A stretch of 7,783 nt of DNA, taken from positions 1 through 7,783 of the forward strand of contig DATAVK010000027.1 of NCBI GenBank assembly GCA_036267755.1, in the 5' to 3' direction. The notes under the pieces were generated by a model. The model searched no databases, was not told the origin of the DNA, and saw only the letters and a list, made by a program, of their open reading frames with translations. Both the position numbers and the translations under genes were made by a program. Below are positions 1 through 5,783 of this stretch, piece by piece. Source of the DNA: DATAVK01 sp036267755. Its GTDB lineage: Bacteria; Actinomycetota; Actinomycetes; JAFAQI01. Numbering within the stretch: the first letter of the stretch is position 1; every line of letters begins with the position of its first letter.

Positions 1-1
1 G

Positions 2-847
2 GTATGCGTCGGCTGCCGCGCGCGCGTGCCGATGGCCGCGAACGTCTGCCCAGCCTGCGGGCGCGCCTTCGGCGAAGGACTCGAGATCGGGCCGTCGCCC
101 ACCCGCCAGCTCGCTCGCTGGATGATCGTCGTCCGCGAGCTGGTCGTCCTCAACATCCTGTTCGTGGTCTGGCGGCTGGTCGGGGGAGTGTCGCTGCTGC
201 ACGCGTCGGGCGCGTTCAGCCGCGGTCGCTCGCTGTGGCACGCCGAACGCTGGCTGCACCTGCCGAGCGAGGCCGCGCTGCAACGGATGGTGCTGCCGCA
301 CGCCACCTTCGCCAGGATCTGCAACGGCTACTACGAGTGGGCCCACGCGCCGCTGCTCGCCCTCACCCTGATCTGGCTGCTCTGGCGACACCGCGAGGCT
401 TATGGCCGCTGGCGGAACCTCGTCGTCGTGTTCACCGGTCTCTCGCTGCTGGTCGGTTTCCTGCCGATCGCACCACCGCGGCTGGTGCCCGGCCTCGGCA
501 TGGTGGACCTCGCCGACCGCTACCACCAGTCGGTCTACGGCGCGCTCGGGTCCGGCGTCACTGACCAGCTGTCATCGATCCCGTCCGTCCACATCGGATG
601 GGCCGTCATCGTCGCGGCTGCGATCATTGCGGTCAGCAGCAGCCGGTGGCGCTGGTTCGCCGTCCTGCATCCGTTGATCACGCTGTACGTCATCGTCGTC
701 ACGGCCAACCACTACTGGCTGGACGCGGTCGCCGCCGTCGTACTGCTCGGCATCATCGAGTTAGTCCGCCGGTGGTTTGTGCAGGCCCGGCGGCCACCGG
801 TGGCGGTGTTGTCTGCACAAACCGCTTCGGCTGACCTGGTACGGTGA
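2..847 (+). CDS. PAP2-superfamily (PAP2_3-like) membrane phosphatase/phosphotransferase with N-terminal zinc ribbon, 5' end outside window
   Basis: This is the last 281 codons of a gene whose frame is open to the left edge; residues are numbered from the codon at base 2. The lipid-phosphatase/phosphotransferase signature is seen as PIAPPR (155-160), SIPSVHIGWA (192-201, candidate catalytic His197) and TANHYWLD (234-241, His237 and Asp241). This resembles the PAP2_3 group related to inositol-phosphoryl transferases. Hydrophobic stretches near 41-62, 115-128, 138-156, 199-211, 218-234 and 241-256 indicate an integral membrane protein. Cys2, Cys5, Cys16 and Cys19 form CxxC-x10-CPxCG, a small zinc ribbon. 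A start at GTG 26 or ATG 32 would keep only half of it, and no ribosome binding site precedes either, so I infer the true start lies upstream. The natural substrate cannot be told. Confidence is high for the family and moderate for the zinc ribbon. Confidence 0.85.
   Translation, partial: VCVGCRARVPMAANVCPACGRAFGEGLEIGPSPTRQLARWMIVVRELVVLNILFVVWRLVGGVSLLHASGAFSRGRSLWHAERWLHLPSEAALQRMVLPHATFARICNGYYEWAHAPLLALTLIWLLWRHREAYGRWRNLVVVFTGLSLLVGFLPIAPPRLVPGLGMVDLADRYHQSVYGALGSGVTDQLSSIPSVHIGWAVIVAAAIIAVSSSRWRWFAVLHPLITLYVIVVTANHYWLDAVAAVVLLGIIELVRRWFVQARRPPVAVLSAQTASADLVR
774..823. repeat. Perfect 11-bp inverted repeat with a central 12-bp palindrome
   Basis: GGTTTGTGCAG (774-784) is the exact reverse complement of CTGCACAAACC (813-823). 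The 28 bases between them contain a second perfect palindrome, GCCACCGGTGGC (793-804). The repeat lies in the last codons of the PAP2 gene, and its right arm ends 16 bases before the candidate -10 of the leuA leader. It could be a two-site operator or a transcript hairpin that ends PAP2 transcription, although no T-tract follows. The symmetry is seen; the role is inferred. Confidence 0.6.
840..845 (+). promoter_or_regulatory. Candidate -10 element of the leuA leader transcript
   Basis: TACGGT matches the TANNNT consensus of actinobacterial housekeeping promoters and ends seven bases before the leader-peptide ATG at 853. Transcription would therefore start at or next to that ATG, giving a leaderless leader peptide. 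No clear -35 is seen; its expected place is covered by the right arm of the 774-823 inverted repeat. Overlap with the PAP2 stop codon makes a purely coding origin possible. Confidence 0.45.
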
Positions 848-852
848 CGTCG

Positions 853-885
853 ATGAGTTCGCTGCTGCTCCTTACCCGCCCGTAG
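853..885 (+). CDS. leuA leader peptide, 10 residues with four consecutive Leu codons
   Basis: The ORF reads MSSLLLLTRP and then TAG, starting five bases after the PAP2 stop and ending 93 bases before leuA. Four of its ten codons are leucine (CTG CTG CTC CTT, 862-873), the hallmark of ribosome-mediated attenuation of leucine biosynthesis genes. Its last codons and stop form the 5' arm of a 12-bp RNA stem (879-890 with 906-917), so a translating ribosome would directly affect the downstream structure. There is no convincing ribosome binding site, but a TANNNT hexamer ends seven bases upstream, so the message may be leaderless. Such peptides are normally degraded and act only through their translation. 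Confidence is high because a Leu run directly before leuA is unlikely by chance. Confidence 0.85.
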   Translation: MSSLLLLTRP

Positions 886-946
886 CGGGGTCGCGACCAC
901 CGGCCCCCCGCTGCGGGGCCTGTGCTGCGCGCACGTGAAGCCGGTG
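879..946 (+). promoter_or_regulatory. leuA leader RNA: 12-bp stem with possible H-type pseudoknot and a competing hairpin
   Basis: CCCGTAGCGGGG (879-890) pairs with CCCCGCTGCGGG (906-917) over 12 bp with one G-U pair, leaving a 15-base loop. Within that loop CACCGGC (898-904) is complementary to GCCGGTG (940-946), which would make a pseudoknot with linkers of 7, 1 and 22 bases, a feasible H-type geometry. GGCCCC (902-907) can instead pair with GGGGCC (915-920), which excludes both the long stem and the pseudoknot. The pairings are read directly from the sequence; regulation through them is inferred. Leucine attenuation leaders before actinobacterial leuA are known as a class, but I cannot confirm that this one matches a published fold. 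Confidence 0.7.
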
Positions 947-974
947 CTCATCCTCCTCTTCCGACTGGAGCACT
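943..974 (+). promoter_or_regulatory. Hairpin sequestering the leuA ribosome binding site
   Basis: GTGCTC (944-949) pairs perfectly with GAGCAC (968-973), extended by a G-U pair (943 with 974). The right arm contains most of the leuA Shine-Dalgarno TGGAG (966-970), eight bases before ATG 979. The left arm overlaps 940-946, the strand used by the proposed pseudoknot, so the two structures cannot coexist. There is no U-tract in the leader, so control at translation initiation is more plausible than intrinsic transcription termination. Confidence 0.65.
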
Positions 975-978
975 TCTC

Positions 979-2658
979 ATGACCGGCATGCCGAAAGCAT
1001 CGCGATACACCTCGTACCCCCCGATCGACCTCCCTGATCGCACCTGGCCATCAACCGTGATCACCGCGCCGCCGCAGTGGTGCAGCGTCGACCTGCGTGA
1101 CGGCAACCAGGCCCTGATCGACCCGATGGACGCCGAGCGCAAGCGCCGCATGTTCGACCTGCTCGTCGGCATGGGCTACACCGAGATCGAGGTCGGGTTC
1201 CCCTCCGCCAGCGCGACCGACTTCGACTTTGTCCGGTCGCTGGTCGAGGAAGACCTGGTCCCCGAGGGAGTCACCATCCAGGTGCTGACCCAGGCCCGCG
1301 AGGAGCTGATCGAGCGGACCTGCGAGTCGCTGGTTGGCTTCCGGGGCACCGCCCTGATCCACCTCTACAACTCGACGTCGACGCTCCAGCGTGAGGTCGT
1401 CTTCGGGCTCGACCAGGCCGGCATCACTGACATCGCGGTCCGCGGGGCGCAGTGGTGCAAGAAGTACGCCGAGTCGCTGCTGCCGGACGCGACCGTGCGC
1501 TGGCAGTACAGCCCCGAGTCGTTCACCGGCACCGAGCTCGACTACGCGCTTGAGATCTGCAACGCGGTCATGGACGTGTGGGGTCCGACGCCCGAGAACA
1601 AGGTCGTGCTCAACCTGCCCGCGACCGTCGAGATGGCGACGCCCAACGTCTACGCCGACTCGATCGAGTGGTTTCACCGCAACCTCTCGCGTCGCGACAG
1701 CGTCATCCTGAGCCTGCACCCGCACAACGACCGGGGTACGGCGGTGGCCGCCGCCGAGCTCGGGGTGCAAGCCGGCGCTGACCGGGTCGAGGGCTGCCTG
1801 TTCGGCAACGGCGAGCGGACCGGAAACGTCTGCCTGGTCACGCTCGGGATGAACCTGTTCAGCCAGGGGATCGACCCAGGCATCGACTTCTCCGACATCG
1901 ATGAGCTGCGTCGTACCGTCGAGCACTGCAACCAGCTGCCGGTCCACCCCCGCCACCCGTACGGCGGTGACCTGGTCTACACGGCGTTCTCCGGCTCCCA
2001 CCAGGACGCCATCAAGAAGGGGCTGGAGGCGTTGCAGCGCAAGGCCGACGCGGCCGGCGTACCGGTCGAGGACTACCCCTGGGGCGTGCCGTACCTGCCG
2101 ATCGACCCGTTGGACGTCGGCCGCAGCTACGAGGCCGTCATCCGGGTCAACTCGCAGTCCGGCAAGGGTGGTGTTGCCTACGTCCTCAAGCACGACCATC
2201 ATCTCGATGTCCCGCGCCGGATGCAGATCGAGTTCTCCCGGATCGTGCAGGGTGTCGCCGAGGGCGAAGGCGGCGAGGTGTCGCCACAGGTCATCGGCGA
2301 GCTGTTCCGACAGGACTACCTGGAACGAACGGCGCCGCTGCAACTGCTGCACTACTCCGTCGACAGCGGCGACGTGGACCGGATCCACGCGACGGTCACC
2401 TACGACGGCGTGGAGCGCGAGATCGTGGGCGAGGGAAACGGTCCGATCGCTGCGCTGGTCCACGCGCTCGGGGAGATCGACGTGGACGCGCGGGTGCTCG
2501 ACTACCACGAGCACGCGACGGGCGCCGGCGAAGAGGCTCAGGCGGCGGCGTACCTCGAAGTCGCGCTTGCGGGTCAGGTGCTGTGGGGGTGCGGCATCTC
2601 GCCGAGCATCACCACGGCGTCACTGCACGCCCTGGTGAGCGCGATCAACCGGTCGTAA
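979..2658 (+). CDS. leuA: 2-isopropylmalate synthase
   Basis: This 559-residue enzyme condenses acetyl-CoA with 2-oxoisovalerate, the committed step of leucine biosynthesis, in the cytoplasm. The catalytic TIM barrel is marked by DLRDGNQ (38-44), LHPHNDRGTA (246-255) and GNGERTGN (276-283). By comparison with the mycobacterial enzyme, Arg40 is catalytic, while Asp41, His247, His249 and Asn283 bind the divalent metal. The region after about 430 is the C-terminal regulatory LeuA dimer domain that mediates leucine feedback inhibition; its GEGNGPIAALVHAL segment (484-497) is typical. It is the long yeast/actinobacterial type of LeuA. The ATG at 979 is chosen because TGGAG lies eight bases upstream; an in-frame start at 922 would fall inside the leader RNA. 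The 3' end overlaps the convergent transporter gene by 39 bases. Confidence 0.97.
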   Translation: MTGMPKASRYTSYPPIDLPDRTWPSTVITAPPQWCSVDLRDGNQALIDPMDAERKRRMFDLLVGMGYTEIEVGFPSASATDFDFVRSLVEEDLVPEGVTIQVLTQAREELIERTCESLVGFRGTALIHLYNSTSTLQREVVFGLDQAGITDIAVRGAQWCKKYAESLLPDATVRWQYSPESFTGTELDYALEICNAVMDVWGPTPENKVVLNLPATVEMATPNVYADSIEWFHRNLSRRDSVILSLHPHNDRGTAVAAAELGVQAGADRVEGCLFGNGERTGNVCLVTLGMNLFSQGIDPGIDFSDIDELRRTVEHCNQLPVHPRHPYGGDLVYTAFSGSHQDAIKKGLEALQRKADAAGVPVEDYPWGVPYLPIDPLDVGRSYEAVIRVNSQSGKGGVAYVLKHDHHLDVPRRMQIEFSRIVQGVAEGEGGEVSPQVIGELFRQDYLERTAPLQLLHYSVDSGDVDRIHATVTYDGVEREIVGEGNGPIAALVHALGEIDVDARVLDYHEHATGAGEEAQAAAYLEVALAGQVLWGCGISPSITTASLHALVSAINRS

Positions 2659-3528
2659 CGGCGCGGCGGGGGCGCGGCGCTGGACGGTGGCGAGCACGGA
2701 GCCCAGCAGGACCAGCGGGAAACCGACGGCCATGCCGCGGGTCACGTGCTCACCGAGCAGCGTCACGCCGAGTGCGAGCGCGACGGCGGGGTTGACGTAG
2801 GTGATGACCACGGCGCGGCTCGGTCCGACCTCGGCGATCAGCGCGAAGAACACGATGAACGCGAGCGCCGTGCAGACCGTGGCCAACGCGAGCACCGACC
2901 ACACCACCTCGCCGGAGACGTGGTGCGGCGGACGAGTGAGCGCGAACGGCGCGTAGGCCAGCGCGGTGAGCCCGAGCGAGACCGTGACGACGCCGAGGGA
3001 CGGTACGCCGGCCAGCCGGCGGGAGGCGATGATCGGTCCGATCGAGTAGCACAGGGCGACCCCGAGCACTTCGAGTGTGGCGGCGATGTCGAGGTGTCCG
3101 ATCTGCAGACCGACCAGGCAGGCGACTCCGGTCAGGCCGACGAGCAGACCGGTCATCCGGCGGGCACCGACGGCGCCTTCCAAGCCGCCGATCCGGGTCA
3201 CGGCGACCCCGAACAGCGGAGTGGCCGCGACCAACAGGCCGGCCAGCGAACTGGTTAGGCGTTGCTCGGCGCGGGTCAGCGCCAGCCAGGGCACCGCGAC
3301 CTCGATGACCGTGTAGGCCAGCAGCCAGGGCCAATGGCCTCGCAGTCCCTTCAGCACCCCACGGGACAGCGCCAGCGGCAACAGGATGATGGTCGCGATG
3401 GCGGTCCGGGCGAACACCACGAAAGCCGGGTCCAGGTCCCGGACGGCGACCCGGATCAGCAGGTAGGGCAGCCCCCAGATGACGCACATCGCGGCGAACA
3501 GAATCCAGCCCCGACGCGACACAGCCAT
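2620..3528 (-). CDS. EamA/DMT-superfamily membrane transporter
   Basis: The 302-residue protein is almost wholly hydrophobic, with about ten predicted membrane helices arranged as two EamA repeats. Repeat one begins with the typical IWGLPYLLIR motif (17-26); repeat two ends with TYVNPAVALALGVTLLGE (243-260), a common signature of RhtA/YdcZ-like drug/metabolite exporters. The C-terminal 20 residues are polar and probably cytoplasmic. Many relatives export amino acids or other metabolites, but the substrate cannot be read from sequence. It is convergent with leuA (39-base overlap) and divergent from leuB, so a link to leucine or a precursor is possible but unproven. The ATG at 3528 lacks a good ribosome binding site. 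The GTG at codon 3 (3522-3520) lies seven bases after TAACGT and could be the start of a leaderless message. Confidence 0.9.
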   Translation of the reverse strand: MAVSRRGWILFAAMCVIWGLPYLLIRVAVRDLDPAFVVFARTAIATIILLPLALSRGVLKGLRGHWPWLLAYTVIEVAVPWLALTRAEQRLTSSLAGLLVAATPLFGVAVTRIGGLEGAVGARRMTGLLVGLTGVACLVGLQIGHLDIAATLEVLGVALCYSIGPIIASRRLAGVPSLGVVTVSLGLTALAYAPFALTRPPHHVSGEVVWSVLALATVCTALAFIVFFALIAEVGPSRAVVITYVNPAVALALGVTLLGEHVTRGMAVGFPLVLLGSVLATVQRRAPAAPLRPVDRAHQGVQ

Positions 3529-3539
3529 GACGTTACGTC
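3529..3539. promoter_or_regulatory. Palindrome GACGTTACGTC containing a candidate eamA -10
   Basis: GACGT and ACGTC flank a single central T. On the minus strand the element contains TAACGT (3535-3530), a TANNNT hexamer. It ends one base before the annotated eamA ATG but seven bases before the in-frame GTG at codon 3. If it is the -10, the protein starts at that GTG. This is a weak, inference-based call. Confidence 0.35.
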
Positions 3540-3547
3540 GCGATGTC

Positions 3548-3559
3548 CCAGACGTCTGG
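3548..3559. promoter_or_regulatory. Perfect 12-bp palindrome between divergent eamA and leuB, candidate operator
   Basis: CCAGACGTCTGG is an uninterrupted self-complementary 12-mer in the 80-base divergent intergenic region. It lies 13-24 bases upstream of the possible eamA -10 at 3535-3530, so it would cover that promoter's -35 region. It is about 36 bases upstream of the leuB -10. A dimeric regulator could repress eamA or activate leuB from here. The regulator is not identifiable from the window. Confidence 0.5.
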
Positions 3560-3594
3560 CGAGTATCGGCTGCGGCGCTCGCGGTGAACCTCGG

Positions 3595-3600
3595 TAGGGT
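3595..3600 (+). promoter_or_regulatory. Candidate -10 of leuB, possibly leaderless transcript
   Basis: TAGGGT fits TANNNT and ends eight bases before the leuB GTG at 3609, so the transcript would begin at or within a base or two of the start codon. No Shine-Dalgarno sequence is visible before leuB, which agrees with a leaderless message. No good -35 is apparent around 3572-3577. Confidence 0.5.
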
Positions 3601-3608
3601 CGCGCATC

Positions 3609-4655
3609 GTGAGCAGCAGCGTGCGGATCGCAGTCATCGGTGGCGACGGGATCGGCCCCGAGGTGGTAGCCGAGGGCGTGACTGTGCTGCGCGCTGCCGT
3701 CGAGCCGGACGGCATTGCCATCGAGACGACCGACTACGACCTCGGTGCCGGGCGGTACCACCGCACCGGCGAGACGCTGCCCGACAGCGTCCTGGAGGAG
3801 TTGCGAGGCCATGACGCGATCCTGCTGGGAGCGGTCGGCGACCCCAGCGTCCCCTCCGGCGTGCTCGAGCGAGGCCTGCTGCTGCGGTTGCGGTTCGAGC
3901 TGGACCACGCGGTCAACCTGCGACCGGTGCGGCTCTATCCGGGCGTCACCACGCCGCTGGCCGGCGTCTCGCCGGGTGACATCGACATGGTGGTGGTTCG
4001 CGAGGGCACCGAAGGCCCGTACGCCGGCGTTGGCGGGGCGCTGCGCCGCGGCACGCCGCACGAGGTGGCGACGGAGAACAGCGTGAACACGCGGTACGGC
4101 GTCGAGCGCGTCGTGCGGGACGCGTTCGCGCGGGCCGCGGCGCGACCTCGACGGTCGCTGAGCCTGCTGCACAAGACCAACGTGCTCGCCCACGCCGGCT
4201 CGCTGTGGCTGCGGACGGTCGAGGAGGTGGGTGCCGAGCATCCCGACGTCGCGGTGTCGTACACCCACGTCGACGCGGCCTGCCTGTACTTCGTCACCCA
4301 GCCGCAGCGCTTCGATGTCGTCGTGACGGACAACTTGTTCGGCGACATCATCACCGACCTCGGCGCCGCCATCGCGGGGGGCATCGGGCTGGCGGCGAGC
4401 GGCAACCTGAACGTCGATGGCACCGCCCCCAGCATGTTCGAGCCGGTGCACGGCAGCGCGCCGGACATCGCCGGCCAGGGAATCGCTGACCCCACCGCCA
4501 CGGTGCTGTCCGTGGGGTTGCTGCTCGAGCACCTCGGGCTCACTGATGCGGCCGCCCGGGTCGACTCCGCCGTCACGGCCGACCTCGCCGAGCGTGGCCA
4601 GCAGCCCCGTCGTACCAAGGAGATCGGCGAAGCGTTAGCAAATCGATTGGTCTGA
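3609..4655 (+). CDS. leuB: 3-isopropylmalate dehydrogenase
   Basis: This 348-residue enzyme oxidises and decarboxylates 3-isopropylmalate with NAD+, giving 2-oxoisocaproate, the third step of the leucine branch. It is full length and closely resembles mycobacterial LeuB. Visible motifs are GDGIGPEV near the N-terminus, substrate-binding arginines in LLRLRFELD (91-99), NLRP (103-106) and VREGTEGPY (130-138, Tyr138), then the catalytic lysine in HKTN (188-191, Lys189). DNLFGDIITDL (241-251) supplies the metal-binding aspartates 246 and 250, together with Asp222. HGSAPDIAGQG (281-291) binds the cofactor, and Asp286 is as expected for NAD+ preference. The GTG start puts the first strand RIAVIGGDGIGP where the family begins. 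Its neighbour ilvE follows after 16 bases. leuCD are not in the window. Confidence 0.97.
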   Translation: MSSSVRIAVIGGDGIGPEVVAEGVTVLRAAVEPDGIAIETTDYDLGAGRYHRTGETLPDSVLEELRGHDAILLGAVGDPSVPSGVLERGLLLRLRFELDHAVNLRPVRLYPGVTTPLAGVSPGDIDMVVVREGTEGPYAGVGGALRRGTPHEVATENSVNTRYGVERVVRDAFARAAARPRRSLSLLHKTNVLAHAGSLWLRTVEEVGAEHPDVAVSYTHVDAACLYFVTQPQRFDVVVTDNLFGDIITDLGAAIAGGIGLAASGNLNVDGTAPSMFEPVHGSAPDIAGQGIADPTATVLSVGLLLEHLGLTDAAARVDSAVTADLAERGQQPRRTKEIGEALANRLV

Positions 4656-4659
4656 TTTG

Positions 4660-4665
4660 TAGGCT
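4660..4665 (+). promoter_or_regulatory. Candidate -10 of ilvE, possibly leaderless transcript
   Basis: TAGGCT lies in the 16-base leuB-ilvE gap and ends six bases before the ilvE ATG. TTAGCA (4635-4640) could be a poor -35 with a 19-base spacer. No Shine-Dalgarno sequence precedes ilvE. ilvE may therefore be transcribed on its own as well as through from leuB. Confidence 0.5.
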
Positions 4666-4671
4666 GCGGTC

Positions 4672-5751
4672 ATGGCACTCGAGTTCTCCGTTCAGACCTC
4701 CGACACCCCAGTGAGCCCGCAGCGGCTGCAGGAGGTCCATGCGTCGCCCGGTTTCGGGCAGATCTTCACCGACCACATGATCCGGGCGCGATGGACCCCC
4801 GAGCAGGGGTGGCACGAGGCCGGGCTGCTGCCCTACGGCCCGCTCAGCCTCGATCCTGCGACCCACGTGTTCCATTACGGGCAGGCGATCTTCGAGGGCT
4901 TCAAGGCCTACACCCAGCCGGACGGCAGCATCGCGACGTTCCGGCCCCACAGCAACGGTGAGCGCTTCAACCGTTCCGCCGCGCGGCTGGCGCTCCCGGC
5001 GTTCCCGGTCGAGGACTTCGTGGCGGCCGCCGACCTGCTGATCCGACAGGACGCCGCCTGGGTGCCGACCGGCGGCGAGACCAGCCTGTACGTCCGGCCG
5101 TTCATGATGGCCACCGAGGTCGGGCTCGGCGTGCGCCCGTCCCGTGACGTGACGTTCCTGCTGATCGCCTCTCCGGCCGGGTCCTACTTCGCCAAGGGCT
5201 CCAGCCAGCTCGCGCTGTGGCTGAGCGAGGACTACACCCGAGCCGCGCCCGGCGGCACGGGTGCCGCGAAGTGCGCCGGGAACTACGCCGCCAGCCTGCT
5301 GCCGCAGCAGGAGGCGCTCGACAACGGCTGCGAGCAGGTGCTGTTCCTCGACGCGGTCGAGCGTCGCTGGGTCGAGGAGATCGGTGGGATGAACCTGTGG
5401 TTCGTCCTCGATGACGGCACCCTCGTCACGCCCGAGCTCACTGGCACGATCCTCGAGGGCGTCACGCGCGACACGATGAAGACGCTGGCCGCCGATCACG
5501 GCCATCGTGTCGAGGAACGGCGCATCGACATCGACGAGTGGCGCAAGGGCATCGACGGCGGTCACATCACCGAGGTCTTCGCGTGCGGGACGGCCGCAGT
5601 TGTCACTTCGATCGGCACGTTGCGCTGGCGCGGAGGCGAGCTCACGATGCCGGCCGAGACGCCCGTGGCTGAGACGCTGCGGGCTGCGCTGGTCGATCTG
5701 CAGCACGGGCGCGCGCCAGACGCGCACGGGTGGTTGCACCGCGTGCCATGA
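4672..5751 (+). CDS. ilvE: Branched-chain amino acid aminotransferase
   Basis: This is a 359-residue fold-type IV PLP enzyme that transaminates 2-oxoisocaproate, 2-oxoisovalerate and 3-methyl-2-oxovalerate with glutamate to give Leu, Val and Ile. Its length and sequence fit the actinobacterial/eukaryotic BCAT type rather than the shorter enterobacterial one. Key features are HYGQAIFEGFKAY (68-80), YVRPFM (140-145), the PLP Schiff-base lysine in GGTGAAKCAGNY (Lys200), EEIGGMN (235-241, Glu236 next to the PLP ring) and the phosphate-binding ACGTAAVVTSIG (304-315). The redox CxxC switch of mammalian BCATs is not present there. The ATG at 4672 starts at the usual point (MALEFSVQ). It follows leuB by 16 bases and precedes the CBS gene by 32 bases. 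Confidence 0.97.
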   Translation: MALEFSVQTSDTPVSPQRLQEVHASPGFGQIFTDHMIRARWTPEQGWHEAGLLPYGPLSLDPATHVFHYGQAIFEGFKAYTQPDGSIATFRPHSNGERFNRSAARLALPAFPVEDFVAAADLLIRQDAAWVPTGGETSLYVRPFMMATEVGLGVRPSRDVTFLLIASPAGSYFAKGSSQLALWLSEDYTRAAPGGTGAAKCAGNYAASLLPQQEALDNGCEQVLFLDAVERRWVEEIGGMNLWFVLDDGTLVTPELTGTILEGVTRDTMKTLAADHGHRVEERRIDIDEWRKGIDGGHITEVFACGTAAVVTSIGTLRWRGGELTMPAETPVAETLRAALVDLQHGRAPDAHGWLHRVP

Positions 5752-5771
5752 TCGGGCACATCGGCTGACCC

Positions 5772-5779
5772 GGGGAGGA
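5772..5779 (+). promoter_or_regulatory. Strong ribosome binding site of the CBS-domain gene
   Basis: GGGGAGGA lies four bases before ATG 5784 and is the strongest Shine-Dalgarno sequence in the window. It fixes the start over the in-frame ATG at 5802. Its presence, and the absence of a TANNNT hexamer at the usual distance, contrasts with leuB, ilvE and the FAH gene and suggests that this gene is translated from an ilvE read-through message. Confidence 0.7.
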
Positions 5780-5783
5780 CGTC

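Noticed and set aside
4..564. 186-codon plus-strand frame overlapping the PAP2 gene
   Set aside because: The product is almost all Arg, Ala, Pro and Gly, as expected from a shifted GC-rich frame; the PAP2 frame carries the conserved motifs.
902..920. GC-rich hairpin in the leuA leader as an intrinsic terminator
   Set aside because: No run of T follows it (TGTGCTGCGC), so a classic terminator is not supported. I treat it as an alternative RNA structure instead.
922..978. An upstream in-frame start of leuA at 922
   Set aside because: It adds 19 residues encoded by the structured leader RNA, with no ribosome binding site. ATG 979 has TGGAG eight bases upstream and begins close to the usual family N-terminus.
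1051..2514. 487-codon open frame on the minus strand opposite leuA
   Set aside because: It mirrors the leuA codon pattern in GC-rich DNA. The product is low-complexity, rich in Val, Asp, Arg and Gly, with no recognisable domain, while leuA on the other strand has all family motifs.
2620..2710. Bidirectional terminator between convergent leuA and eamA
   Set aside because: The genes overlap, and I found no stable stem with a T-tract on either strand near the two ends.
3456..4532. 358-codon minus-strand frame opposite leuB
   Set aside because: It runs across the divergent intergenic region and the eamA start and shows no family motif; leuB accounts for the sequence.
4573..5739. 388-codon minus-strand frame opposite ilvE
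   Set aside because: Same shadow pattern; ilvE is complete with catalytic Lys200 on the plus strand.
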